NCBI RefSeq assembly: GCF_900103585.1
Contig: NZ_FNHV01000012.1
Location: 196,594-260,593 of the forward strand
Direction of reading: 5' to 3'
Source of the DNA: Streptomyces sp. cf386
GTDB taxonomy: Bacteria > Actinomycetota > Actinomycetes > Streptomycetales > Streptomycetaceae
Length of the DNA: 64,000 nt
A model generated the notes under the pieces. That model made no database searches, was not told the origin of the DNA, and saw only the letters and a program-made list of their open reading frames with translations. Below, one piece after another: positions 56,338-64,000 of this stretch. Each line of letters starts with the position of its first letter. Position 1 is the first letter of the stretch. The position numbers and the translations under genes are program-made.

Positions 56338-57350
56338 GCGCTACCGGATCGACCTCGATAGCAGTCACCGCCCAGGCCGTCCCGGCAGCGCCGGCCACAC
56401 CGCGCACACCGACAGCCCCGGATGCCACCGAGGCACCCCAGGCCGCCCCGGCCAGGACCACCCTCCGCGGCACCCTCCAAGCCGCCCTCGGTGTCGCGGC
56501 CTTCTCCCTGACGTTCCCCGCCACCGCCTGGGGCCTGGAGGGATTCGGACCCTGGTCCCTGGTCGGCGTGCGCTCCGTGCTGGCCGCGCTGATCGCGGGC
56601 AGCTGTCTGCTCGCCGTGGGGGTCCCCCCGCGCGAGCGAAGCCGAGCGTGGGGGAGGGTGCCGCTCCCCGCCCGCCGGCACTGGGCGGGTCTCGCGGTGG
56701 TCGCCGCCGGAGTGGTCCTCGGCTTCCCGCTCTTCAGCACGCTCGCGCTCCAGACGTCCACCACCGCGCACGCCGCCGTCGTGGTCGGGCTGCTCCCGCT
56801 GACCACCGCGCTGTTCTCCGCCCTGCGCGTCGGCACCCGCCCCTCGCGCACCTTCTGGACGGCGGCGCTCGTGGGCGCGGGCGCCGTGGTCGCCTTCACC
56901 GTGCAGCAGAGCGGCGGCGCCCTGACCACGGCCGACCTGTACCTCTTCGTGGCGCTGCTGGTGTGCGCGGCCGGCTACACCGAGGGCGGCCGGCTGGCCC
57001 GGGTGATGCCCGGCTGGCAGGTGATCGGCTGGGCGCTGGTGCTGTGCCTGCCGCTCACGATCCCGGCCGCCGCGATCGCCCTGTCGTACGAGCCCGTGCA
57101 CCTGAACTGGCACGGCGTGACCGGACTGCTGTGGGTCGCGGCGGGCTCGCAGTTCCTCGGCCTGGTCGTCTGGTACCGGGGCATGGCCGCCATCGGCATC
57201 CCGAAGGCCAGCCAGTTGCAGTTGGCGCAGCCCCTGCTCACACTGGTGTGGTCGGTGCTGCTGCTGGGCGAGCACCTGACAGTGGCCGCGCCGCTGACGG
57301 CCGCGGCGGTGCTCGTGTGCATCGCCGTGACCCAGCGGGCGCGTGGCTGA
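56322..57350 (+). CDS. EamA/DMT-family transporter
   Basis: A 342-residue protein with ten predicted helices in two EamA repeats (about 50-180 and 200-340), ending LGEHLTVAAPLTAAAVLVCIAVTQRA, a typical RhaT/EamA finish. The N-terminal 45 residues are an Ala/Pro/Thr-rich cytosolic tail. It exports amino acids or small metabolites. The pairing with a divergent MocR gene is common for such exporters and suggests that the regulator's amino acid or amine ligand is the substrate. Confidence 0.9.
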   Translation: MRAQNSATGSTSIAVTAQAVPAAPATPRTPTAPDATEAPQAAPARTTLRGTLQAALGVAAFSLTFPATAWGLEGFGPWSLVGVRSVLAALIAGSCLLAVGVPPRERSRAWGRVPLPARRHWAGLAVVAAGVVLGFPLFSTLALQTSTTAHAAVVVGLLPLTTALFSALRVGTRPSRTFWTAALVGAGAVVAFTVQQSGGALTTADLYLFVALLVCAAGYTEGGRLARVMPGWQVIGWALVLCLPLTIPAAAIALSYEPVHLNWHGVTGLLWVAAGSQFLGLVVWYRGMAAIGIPKASQLQLAQPLLTLVWSVLLLGEHLTVAAPLTAAAVLVCIAVTQRARG

Positions 57351-57444
57351 GCGGGCCCGTACGACCCACTTCCAACCACCGCTCCACGCCGTAGACTCAA
57401 GGCCACGGACCGCTGCTCCCGCTCCTGGTGAGGAGGACCGACAG

Positions 57445-57645
57445 ATGCGTGCAACCGTGGGCGACCAGCTTGTGCAGCACGGCAGGGTGGTCGGGCAACA
57501 CGACAAGGTCGGCGAGATCGTCGAGATCCTGGGCCAGGAGGGCAACCCTCCGTACCGCGTCCGCTTCGAGGACGGGCACGAGGGCTTGTGCTCCCCCGGC
57601 CCCGACACCGAGATCCGTCACAGTCACAAGAACATGGCGAAGTAG
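57445..57645 (+). CDS. DUF1918-family protein
   Basis: A 66-residue protein: MRATVGDQLVQHGRVVGQHDKVGEIVEILGQEGNPPYRVRF then DGHEGLCSPGPDTEI matches DUF1918, a small SH3-like barrel frequent in actinobacteria. GGAGG is 8 nt before the ATG at 57445, and a -10-like TAGACT lies upstream (about 57393). Function unknown; some relatives are phosphate- or stress-responsive. Confidence 0.88.
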   Translation: MRATVGDQLVQHGRVVGQHDKVGEIVEILGQEGNPPYRVRFEDGHEGLCSPGPDTEIRHSHKNMAK

Positions 57646-57658
57646 CTCGCCGAGCAGA

Positions 57659-58921
57659 TCAGCGCGGGGTCCTCGCCGGCTGCCCGTAGTGGTCGGCGAC
57701 CACCCTCGCCATGGCCCCGATCCGGTCGGTGGCCACCTCCTTCGCGGCGAAGAAGACGTGCCCGTGCGCCTCCGCGTACTCCTTGGCCAGCGTGAGGTGC
57801 CGCGACAGCTCGGCCGGGTCCTGCCAGGCCGCGGGCTGCGCCGGATCGCCGGCCTTGTACAGCGCCTCGCCGAGGTACAGCCGCGTCCTGCTGCCCCGCG
57901 CCACCTCCGCCCACCAGGGCACGAGCTTGGCGTAGTCGGCGGCGGCGAAGCCGATGTTCCAGTACAGCTGCGGGCAGATGTAGTCGATCCAGCCCTCGCG
58001 GACCCACTTGCGGGTGTCCGCGTACAGGTCGTCGTACGTCTGCACCCCCGCCCGTGAGTCGGAGCCGAGCGGATCGGTGGCGGCGTTGCGCCACACACCG
58101 AACGGGCTGATGCCGAACTGTGTGGTGGGCCGGATCCGGCGGATGCCGGCCGCCATCTCGATGACCAGCTTGTCGATGTTGTCCCGCCGCCAGGCGGCCC
58201 GCGTCGGGAAGCCGCCGCCGTAGCGGTCGTAGGCGTCGGTGTCGTCGAAGGTCTGGCCCGCAACCGGATAGGGGTAGAAGTAGTCGTCGAAGTGGACCCC
58301 GTCGACCTGGTACTTCTCCACCGCGTCGAGCATCGCCTGCTGCACGAAGGTGCGGACCTCGGGCAGTCCCGGGTTGTAGTAGAGCTTGCCGCCGTACGTC
58401 ACCACCCACTCCGGGTTCTGCCGGGCGGGGTGGGACTCGGCGAGCCTGGTGGGGTCCGTGTGGTTGGCGATGCGGTACGGGTTGAACCAGGCGTGCAGCT
58501 CCAGACCACGGGCGTGGGCCTCCGCGACAGCCGTGCCCAGCGGGTCCCAGCCGGGGTCCTTGCCCTGCGTACCGGTGAGAACCTGCGACCACGGCTCGTA
58601 CGGCGAGGGCCACAGGGCGTCGGCCGTGGGCCGTACCTGGAGGACCACCGTGTTCAGGCGGCTGTCCACCGCCGTGTCCAGGTGGGCGAGCAACTCGTCG
58701 CGCTGCTCGTCCGCGGTCAGCCCCGGCTTGGAGGGCCAGTCCCGGTTCGTCACGGTCGCCACCCACACGCCGCGCATCTCCCGGACCGCCCTTCGCCGAC
58801 CCGGGTCAGACCCGCGCGCCAGGGCGGAACTCGCCGCCACCGCGCCGCCTCCCGCCACGAGCGCCGACAAGGCGGTCACCGTGAAGGCCCGTCGTGACAG
58901 CCGTGACTTCCGGTGCAGCAT
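57659..58921 (-). CDS. Secreted GHL10-family glycoside hydrolase
   Basis: A 420-residue exported protein: Tat-type signal (SRRAFTVTALSALVAGGG, about 8-35), then the glycosyl-hydrolase-like 10 domain: MRGVWVATVTNRDWPSKPGLT, NTVVLQVRPTADALWPSPYEPWS, GLELHAWFNPYRI, DGVHFDDYFYPYP, FGISPFGVWRN, DYICPQLYWNIGF. Homologues such as YngK are thought to act on cell-wall or envelope glycans; catalytic residues are not established for the family, and the Asp pair of HFDDY is a good candidate. Start at 58921 (MLHRKSRLSRR) after GGAGG. Confidence 0.88.
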   Translation of the reverse strand: MLHRKSRLSRRAFTVTALSALVAGGGAVAASSALARGSDPGRRRAVREMRGVWVATVTNRDWPSKPGLTADEQRDELLAHLDTAVDSRLNTVVLQVRPTADALWPSPYEPWSQVLTGTQGKDPGWDPLGTAVAEAHARGLELHAWFNPYRIANHTDPTRLAESHPARQNPEWVVTYGGKLYYNPGLPEVRTFVQQAMLDAVEKYQVDGVHFDDYFYPYPVAGQTFDDTDAYDRYGGGFPTRAAWRRDNIDKLVIEMAAGIRRIRPTTQFGISPFGVWRNAATDPLGSDSRAGVQTYDDLYADTRKWVREGWIDYICPQLYWNIGFAAADYAKLVPWWAEVARGSRTRLYLGEALYKAGDPAQPAAWQDPAELSRHLTLAKEYAEAHGHVFFAAKEVATDRIGAMARVVADHYGQPARTPR

Positions 58922-59116
58922 CTCTTCGTACCTCCGTGTGCCGTGGTCAAGGGCCCACCCCGCAGCAGATCCGTACGTGCCGGACCGCGCCCGCGCCAGC
59001 TTTTCATGAGGCACCCGAACGATCGATCAAACTTCGCCGAAGGTAACGTGCAGGTTTGGAGCAGGCGCCGAACAACGGCGGACCTGCCGCAGTCGTGGAT
59101 CAGCGAAGGGGACGAT

Positions 59117-59989
59117 GTGACCGGCATCTCCGGAGATATTGCACGCGTCGGTGTGGTGGGCTGTGGCCAGATGGGGGCGGGCATCGCCGAGGTGTGCGCC
59201 CGCGCCGGCCTGGACGTGAAGGTCGCCGAGACCACCGGCGAGGCCCTGGAGATCGGCCGCACCCGGCTGTTCAACTCCCTGGCCAAGGCCGCCGAGCGCG
59301 GCAAGATCAGCGAGGAGGAGCGGGACGCCACGCTGGCACGGCTGTCGTTCACCACGGACCTCGGCGAGTTCGCCGACCGCGACCTGGTGATCGAGGCCGT
59401 CGTCGAGAGCGAGCAGGTGAAGACCGAGATCTTCCAGGTGCTCGACCAGGTCGTGACCCGCCCGGACGCCATCCTCGCCTCCAACACCTCCTCGATCCCG
59501 CTGGTGAAGCTGGCGGTCGCCACCTCGCGCCCCGACCAGGTCATCGGCATCCACTTCTTCAACCCGGCCCCGGTGCAGAAGCTCGTCGAGCTGATCCCGG
59601 CCCTCACCACCTCCGAGGGCACGATCGCCCGCGCCCAGTCCTTCGCCGAGAAGCTGCTCGGCAAGCACGCGATCCGTGCCCAGGACCGCTCCGGCTTCGT
59701 GGTCAACGCGCTGCTGATCCCCTACCTCCTCTCCGCGATCCGGATGTTCGAGTCGGGCATCGCCAGCCGCGAGGACATCGACAACGGCATGGAGCTGGGC
59801 TGCGCCCACCCGATGGGCCCGCTCAGGCTGTCCGACCTGATCGGCCTGGACACCGTCGCCTCGGTGGCGCAGAGCATGTACGACGAGTTCAAGGAGCCGC
59901 TGTACGCCGCTCCCCCGCTGCTGCTGCGCATGGTCGACGCCGGCCGGCTGGGCCGCAAGACGAACTCCGGCTTCTACACCTACGGCTGA
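59117..59989 (+). CDS. 3-hydroxyacyl-CoA (3-hydroxybutyryl-CoA) dehydrogenase
   Basis: A 290-residue short-type HBDH: NAD loop RVGVVGCGQMGAGIAEVCARAG, VIEAVVESEQVKTEIFQ, ASNTSSIPL, catalytic His in IGIHFFNPAPVQKLVELI, and C-terminal dimer region DRSGFVVNALLIPYLLSAIRM, MELGCAHPMGPLRLSDLIGLDT. It interconverts 3-hydroxyacyl-CoA and 3-ketoacyl-CoA, in fatty-acid or butanoate use. Lengths match FadB2/PaaH-like enzymes. GTG at 59117 follows AAGGGGA. A strong terminator follows. Confidence 0.93.
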   Translation: MTGISGDIARVGVVGCGQMGAGIAEVCARAGLDVKVAETTGEALEIGRTRLFNSLAKAAERGKISEEERDATLARLSFTTDLGEFADRDLVIEAVVESEQVKTEIFQVLDQVVTRPDAILASNTSSIPLVKLAVATSRPDQVIGIHFFNPAPVQKLVELIPALTTSEGTIARAQSFAEKLLGKHAIRAQDRSGFVVNALLIPYLLSAIRMFESGIASREDIDNGMELGCAHPMGPLRLSDLIGLDTVASVAQSMYDEFKEPLYAAPPLLLRMVDAGRLGRKTNSGFYTYG

Positions 59990-60016
59990 TTACAGACCGT
60001 CAGATTCCGGCCAAGC

Positions 60017-60053
60017 ACGCGGGCCCGGCACCGAGAAGGTGCCGGGCCCGCGT
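60017..60053 (+). terminator. Strong terminator after HBDH
   Basis: Perfect 16-bp stem ACGCGGGCCCGGCACC / GGTGCCGGGCCCGCGT with loop GAGAA, 28 nt after the stop codon. Confidence 0.9.
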
Positions 60054-60182
60054 CATTCACACACCGTGTGCACTCCGGGCTCGCATATGCCCCTCGCACA
60101 CTCTCCCCATGCGCCCACCAGGCGAGTTCACTTTCCCTGCGCATGCAAGGGATGAGAAACGACTACGGATAGGAGCGGACAC

Positions 60183-60440
60183 GTGACCGCCGATCCCGAG
60201 CATCCAGTCGTGTCTGGAGAACTCGCAGAGTTACGACGTCGACTCGACGTCGCCTACGCCCGTGTGGAGGGCGGGCTGGCTCTGCTGTCGCACCGCACCG
60301 AGGAGACCGCCAAGGAGATCGACGAGCTGAACACCCGGATCCACACACTGGAACACGCGCGCTGGCCGCTGCCCGCGGTCGCCGCCCTCACCGCCGTGGG
60401 TGCTCTCGTCGTGGCGATCTGGCAGGCCGTCGGACACTAG
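60183..60440 (+). CDS. Small coiled-coil, single-pass membrane protein
   Basis: An 85-residue protein: residues about 10-58 form a helical, heptad-like segment (LAELRRRLDVAYARVEGGLALLSHRTEETAKEIDELNTRIHTLE), then WPLPAVAALTAVGALVVAIWQAVG as one C-terminal membrane helix. This architecture resembles XhlA-type proteins, but no phage context is present, so a toxin or holin role is not claimed. AGGAG lies 7 nt before the GTG. Converges with the NUDIX gene, 15 bp apart. Confidence 0.75.
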   Translation: MTADPEHPVVSGELAELRRRLDVAYARVEGGLALLSHRTEETAKEIDELNTRIHTLEHARWPLPAVAALTAVGALVVAIWQAVGH

Positions 60441-60455
60441 CCCAGGGACGTCTGC

Positions 60456-61001
60456 TCAGGGCAAGACGTCCTGCCCCAGCCTGAGATGGTGCAGCATCAG
60501 TAACGCGGCCGCCATGTTGGCGGCCGGGACCTCCCCACGGGCGACCATGTCGGGGACGAGCTTGAGCGGAACCCATTCCCGGCGGTCCGACTCGAAGTCG
60601 TCCACGGGATGTCCGACGTACTCGCCCTCGTCGGCCCAGTAGATGTGGTGCCGGGCGTCGGTGAGCCCGTTGGAGGGCTCCACGCTCATGAGGTGGTGCA
60701 GGGGTCCCGGCCGCCAGCCGGTCTCCTCCTCGAGCTCCCTGGCGGCCGCGCGGACGATGTCCTCGCCGTCCTCGACGACGCCCGCCGCGAGTTCCCACCC
60801 CCAGCTGTCGGTGATGAAGCGGTGGCGCCACAGGAGGAGGACTTCATTGGCCTCGTTGACCACTGTGGCGACGGCGACCGGCCGCATCCGTATGAGGAAG
60901 TGGTCCAGGTGCCGGCCGTCGGGCAGCTCCACGTCTGCCAGATTGACGGTGAACCAGCGGTTTTCATACACAGTTTGTTCGTTCTGTTTCGTCCACTGCA
61001 C
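60456..61001 (-). CDS. NUDIX hydrolase (ADP-ribose pyrophosphatase-like)
   Basis: A 181-residue NUDIX protein. The N-terminal beta domain VYENRWFTVNLADVELPDGRHLDHFLIR and the box, which starts GVVEDGEDIVRAAAR and ends ELEEETGW, with a family-typical PL..LMSVEPSNGLTD downstream, resemble ADP-ribose/sugar-nucleotide pyrophosphatases. It starts with GTG at 61001 (VQWTKQNEQ), 87 nt after the regulator's stop; same direction. Confidence 0.87.
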   Translation of the reverse strand: MQWTKQNEQTVYENRWFTVNLADVELPDGRHLDHFLIRMRPVAVATVVNEANEVLLLWRHRFITDSWGWELAAGVVEDGEDIVRAAARELEEETGWRPGPLHHLMSVEPSNGLTDARHHIYWADEGEYVGHPVDDFESDRREWVPLKLVPDMVARGEVPAANMAAALLMLHHLRLGQDVLP

Positions 61002-61087
61002 GGTTCTGCCACCTTCCGTCGAGTAAGTGGCAATATCGCAGCAGGGACTATGAGGTGTCGGTGTTCGAGCGTCGACCTGATACCGGC

Positions 61088-62428
61088 CTAGAGCGGTACG
61101 CGCAGTGCTCCGTCGATGAGTTCGGCGGCCTCGGCCGTGCCCGCGCCGCCGCTGCGCACCAGGTGTTCGCGTACCGCCCTGAGTCTGTCGCGCAGGCGCT
61201 GGGACTCCATTCCCCGCGCCTGCTCGGCCATCTGCACCGCCGTGGCCACCGCCTTGTCGGCATTGCCCTGGCGCAGCTCGATGGTGCTGAGCATGGCCAG
61301 CCGGTGCACCCGGCCCCGGTCGTGGGCGGGATTGTCGACGGCGGCCGCGGCGTGCTCCGCCGCGGCCGCCAGCTCCCCGAGACTCAGCAGCGCCTCCGCC
61401 ACCTGAACATTGACGAGTCCGGGCTGGACATAGCCCGTTTCGTCGGGTTCGTATCCGCGGTGGATGCGATCGGCGGCCTGCTCGGCACGCCGGATGCAGG
61501 ACAGGGCGCTCGTGCCGTCGCCGAGGTGGGCGTACGCCTTCGCCTGCATCGCGTACAGGTCGGAGGCGAGCGCCGGGGTGATGTGCTTGCCGGCGGCCCG
61601 CAGCGCGGCCTCCGCGAAGGCGACGGCCTGCCGGAACTCCCGCATGAACAGCGCCTGGTTGACCAGCAGCGCGATCACATAGGCGCCCAGCCCCCGGTCT
61701 CCACTGGCCTTCGCGAGCCGCAGCGCCTGATGGAAGTACCGCTGGGCGAGCCCGTGCGCGTCGGAGTCGTACGCGCAGATGCCCGCGACCGCCACCAACC
61801 CACCGGTGGCACGATGCAGTTGACGGCCCGTGGCGTCGGTGTAGCTGCCGCGCAGCAGCGGGGCGGCCTCCGCGTTCAGGAACCCGACGATCCGGGTGCG
61901 GGTCGCTATACCGCCCGCCTTGCGGTACATCTGCTCGTAGTGGGTGCGGGCGGCCCGCAGCATCTCGATGTCGCCGGGTGTGACCCGATGCCGCCCCCCG
62001 CGCGAGACATCGACGTCCTCGGGCGGGTTCTCCCACTCCCACACGGGCATCACGGCGGGCGTACCCGTGACCGCGGGCGCGCCCAGGATGTGGGGCCGCT
62101 GCTGCTCATCGGAGCGCCACAGCGCGGTGGCCCGCTCGACGAAGCCGGACAGCGAGGTGACGTGCGCGGTGGACGGTTCGCCGGGTACGCCCAGGCCGAT
62201 GTCGTCGAGCGTGACGGTACGGTGCAGCCTCGCGGCGAGCACCTCGCAGATCAGGTCGGGCACCTGGCCGCGCGGCCGCTGGCCCTTCAACCACCGTGCG
62301 ACGGCGGTGTGTTCGTATCTCAGCGCGATCCCGCGCGCCCGCCCCGCCTGGTTCACGTGCGCTGCCAGCCCCGCGTGCGAGACCCCGGCCTCGTCCAGGA
62401 TCGCGTCGAGCAGAGTGTTGGGCTGCAT
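61088..62428 (-). CDS. NsdA-like HTH/TPR transcriptional regulator
   Basis: A 446-residue protein: N-terminal HTH-like segment (about 1-75: LLDAILDEAGVSHAGLAAHVNQAGRARGIALRYEHTAVARWLKGQRPRGQVPDLIC), which often occurs in Streptomyces proteins related to NsdA, a regulator of sporulation and antibiotic production, and a long helical region with TPR-like units (about 150-440, e.g. ALFMREFRQAVAFAEAALRAAGK). Target genes unknown. A 23-bp perfect palindrome lies 45 nt upstream, over the -35 region; -10 TACTCT at 62459-62464. Confidence 0.8.
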   Translation of the reverse strand: MQPNTLLDAILDEAGVSHAGLAAHVNQAGRARGIALRYEHTAVARWLKGQRPRGQVPDLICEVLAARLHRTVTLDDIGLGVPGEPSTAHVTSLSGFVERATALWRSDEQQRPHILGAPAVTGTPAVMPVWEWENPPEDVDVSRGGRHRVTPGDIEMLRAARTHYEQMYRKAGGIATRTRIVGFLNAEAAPLLRGSYTDATGRQLHRATGGLVAVAGICAYDSDAHGLAQRYFHQALRLAKASGDRGLGAYVIALLVNQALFMREFRQAVAFAEAALRAAGKHITPALASDLYAMQAKAYAHLGDGTSALSCIRRAEQAADRIHRGYEPDETGYVQPGLVNVQVAEALLSLGELAAAAEHAAAAVDNPAHDRGRVHRLAMLSTIELRQGNADKAVATAVQMAEQARGMESQRLRDRLRAVREHLVRSGGAGTAEAAELIDGALRVPL

Positions 62429-62472
62429 GTATGCCCCCCGGGTGGCCTCGGTGCCGACAGAGTAGTGCGAAC

Positions 62473-62495
62473 CGCTTCACACGGGGTGTGAAGCG
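62473..62495. promoter_or_regulatory. Perfect palindrome upstream of the NsdA-like regulator
   Basis: CGCTTCACAC-GGG-GTGTGAAGCG, arms of 10 bp. It covers the -35 position relative to the TACTCT -10 box (62459-62464, minus strand), so a bound factor would compete with RNA polymerase; autoregulation is plausible. Confidence 0.65.
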
Positions 62496-62705
62496 AGTGC
62501 TCGAATCCGTAGGGTGCGCGCGCTGTTGCGGAGAGTTCCCATCCAGTTGACTGAAATGCCTCGCAAGAGGCCGGCCGGGCCGCCGGCTCCCCCTCGTACA
62601 GTGCGGCGGCCCGCATCCGCGCCGTCCGCCCAGCTGCCTGCCCGACACTCCGTGGCGGGGCGGACGGCCGCCGCCGGCTTGGCCGCGCGCCCCATCGCCG
62701 TTGCG

Positions 62706-63779
62706 TCAAAGGTGGTTGGTCGGCTGCGGATTGCCCGTGGCTGGTCGCGCAGTTCCCCGCGCCCCTAGGGAATCGCAGGGGACCCTCGTTCGATCGTTCC
62801 GTAGGACCAGTAGCGCTATGTCGTCCGTGGGCCTTCCCCTGGTGTGGCGGAGGAGGGCCGTGAAGAGCGTGCGCAGGATCGATTGCGGGGTGATCGGGTG
62901 GTTGCGTACGACCTCGATGAGCGCCGCCTGCAGCGAAAAGAACCGGCCTCGTGCGTCCCTCGCGTCCTCGACGCCGTCCGTGAAGAGGACCAGGGAGTCG
63001 CCGGGAAGCAGGGAGCCGCAGCCCGAGGGGGTCAGTTCGGCGGGGAGGGGGAACGGTCCCAAGGGCGGGAGGGGATCGGCGTCGGCGAGAGGGCCTACGC
63101 CTCCGTCCGTCAGCAGATACGGCCAGGGGTGGCCGCAGTTGAGGGCGGTCACCTCGCCGTCGCGGTCGATCTCCAGCAGCAGGAGGGTGACGAACTCCTC
63201 GGCGACCGGGGTGTCGGGCTCCAGGCCGGAGGCGGGGTGTTCGTCGCGGGCCCGTTCGCGCAGGTGTCGGGCCAGGGCCCGCTCCAGTCTGCGCAGCACC
63301 TGGCCCAGGTCGGGTTCGTCGTGGACGGCCTCGCGGAAGCTGCCGAGAAGGGCGGCCACCGTGCCGATGGCGGCGATGCCATGGCCGCGTACGTCGCCCA
63401 TCACCGCCCGTACGCCGTGCTCGGTGGCGACGACCTCGTACAGGTCACCGCCGACACAGGCGTCACGGTCGGCGGAGAGCTGGGCGGCGGCGACGTTCAA
63501 CCCGTCGATACGCGCGGGCAACGGCCGCAGCAGCGCGTTCTGTGCGGCCCCGGCGACCTTGCGGACCTGCCGAAGCTCACGCAGCAGGGCCTGCCGGACA
63601 TGCAGGATCAGTCCGGTCCCCACGGCGAAGAAGACGGCACTGGTGACGACGCGAGCCCCAAGGCTGTCCTCCTGGGCCAGCGGACAGGCCAACTTGTACG
63701 TGATCGCCATCGCACCCCAGGCGGTGGGCAGCCCCATCGCCAGCACCTTCCGGGGAACCCGAGCCTTGATGCGGAACAT
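62706..63779 (-). CDS. SpoIIE-type PP2C phosphatase, membrane-bound
   Basis: A 357-residue protein: two membrane helices (about 12-32 and 44-62), then a PP2C/SpoIIE domain (about 95-325) with VGGDLYEVVATEHGVRAVMGDVRGHG (metal Asp residues), LNCGHPWPYLL, LVLFTDGVEDARD and PTDDIALLVLR. It probably dephosphorylates an anti-sigma-factor antagonist. The last ~30 residues after ALLVLRND (RTRVPCDSLGARGTARPATG...) are translated from a dispersed intergenic repeat, so the true domain ends earlier. No kinase or STAS gene is next to it. Confidence 0.88.
   Translation of the reverse strand: MFRIKARVPRKVLAMGLPTAWGAMAITYKLACPLAQEDSLGARVVTSAVFFAVGTGLILHVRQALLRELRQVRKVAGAAQNALLRPLPARIDGLNVAAAQLSADRDACVGGDLYEVVATEHGVRAVMGDVRGHGIAAIGTVAALLGSFREAVHDEPDLGQVLRRLERALARHLRERARDEHPASGLEPDTPVAEEFVTLLLLEIDRDGEVTALNCGHPWPYLLTDGGVGPLADADPLPPLGPFPLPAELTPSGCGSLLPGDSLVLFTDGVEDARDARGRFFSLQAALIEVVRNHPITPQSILRTLFTALLRHTRGRPTDDIALLVLRNDRTRVPCDSLGARGTARPATGNPQPTNHL
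62722..62766 (+). repeat. Dispersed 3'-end repeat, type B, inside a coding sequence
   Basis: CGGCTGCGGATTGCCCGTGG, CTGGTCGCGCAGTTCCCC, GCGCCCC; it falls inside the 3' end of the SpoIIE-type gene and is translated there in the opposite sense. Confidence 0.8.
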
Positions 63780-63809
63780 GCCTATGGCCCCCCAATAGGC
63801 CCTGACAAC

Positions 63810-64000
63810 GCAGACGGACCGACCCCGAAAGGCCGGTCCGATTCTGTCGAGAGATGGCCCGGAAGTACCAGATCACCCAGAGAAGTCACCCTATTGAGTG
63901 AGGTGACTGCAACGCGCCCCTTCAGGGGCGCGGGGAACTGCGCGACCAGCCACGACGAACCCGCGGCCGGCGAACAACACAGTCCCCCCGCGGCGATTAG
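63810..64000. other. Region upstream of the phosphatase, with repeat type B at the window end
   Basis: No gene seen. It holds a CGGACCG / CGGTCCG inverted repeat (63816-63841), the pair GTCACC...GGTGAC (63886-63906), and an inverted type B repeat (63914-63965) starting with the hairpin CGCCCCT-TC-AGGGGCG. This is probably the promoter/leader of the SpoIIE-type gene (minus strand). Confidence 0.55.
63914..63965 (-). repeat. Dispersed 3'-end repeat, type B, inverted
   Basis: CGCGCCCCTTCAGGGGCGCG, GGGAACTGCGCGACCAGCC, ACGACGAACCCGC: reverse complement of the type B copies, with an internal 7-bp hairpin. Confidence 0.8.

Noticed and set aside
60183..60440. Holin/XhlA-type haemolysin
   Set aside because: Coiled coil plus one helix is similar in shape only; no phage or lysis genes in the window.
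1..64000. Biosynthetic gene cluster or genomic island
   Set aside because: No PKS, NRPS, terpene or RiPP core genes, no integrase, no tRNA-proximal attachment repeats; gene content is chromosomal housekeeping plus regulators.

Overview
The window reads as chromosomal core DNA of a Streptomyces species. It has very high GC, GTG/TTG starts, many leaderless genes with a TAnnnT -10 box about 7 nt before the start, and a gene order matching, as far as I remember it, the S. coelicolor neighbourhood around glpQ1 and argH-argR-argD-argB-argJ-argC. I see no insertion sequence, prophage, CRISPR array or island; most genes look native.

Layout. 1-5 kb: a tRNA-Val cut by the window edge, a zinc-ribbon protein, an aminoglycoside-phosphotransferase-like kinase, an 800-bp non-coding stretch with a ~94-bp degenerate tandem array, two small proteins and a membrane Ser/Thr kinase. 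5-14 kb: NUDIX hydrolase, SpoU RNA methylase, then a cobalamin/siroheme block (CysG-type precorrin-2 synthase, a giant BluB-CobT fusion with a ~900-residue disordered N-terminus, CobL). 14-18 kb: methionine ABC importer metN-metI-metQ-metQ, preceded by a Met/Cys-rich leader ORF. 18-26 kb: HAD phosphatase, membrane proteins, GNAT, sigma factor, GlpQ with a PHO-box candidate, PlsC, a TetR-MFS pair with a palindromic operator, and an aldo/keto reductase. 26-39 kb: arginine biosynthesis (argH alone; argC-J-B-D-R as one overlapping operon) with ARG-box candidates at both promoters. Between the two arg blocks lies a flavin-based electron-transfer set: membrane flavo-haem reductase, a secreted protein with three covalent-FMN sites, and the flavin transferase ApbE. 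39-44 kb: ABC exporter plus NarL-type two-component system and a second, degenerate response regulator. 44-50 kb: GT2-GtrA and GT39 glycosyltransferases with an OmpR-type two-component system. 50-64 kb: secreted GH51 arabinofuranosidase, small conserved families (DUF6314, DUF6461, DUF1918), a histidine-phosphatase relative lacking its catalytic histidines, a MocR/EamA divergent pair sharing one CATG start, a GHL10 hydrolase, 3-hydroxyacyl-CoA dehydrogenase, NUDIX, an NsdA-like regulator and a SpoIIE-type phosphatase.

The points most worth following up are the metNIQ leader peptide, the Tat-compatible triple-FMN module, the shared-CATG leaderless divergent promoter, the 22-bp palindrome before the ABC/two-component operon, and a dispersed repeat family at gene 3' ends, one copy of which has become the C-terminus of a protein.
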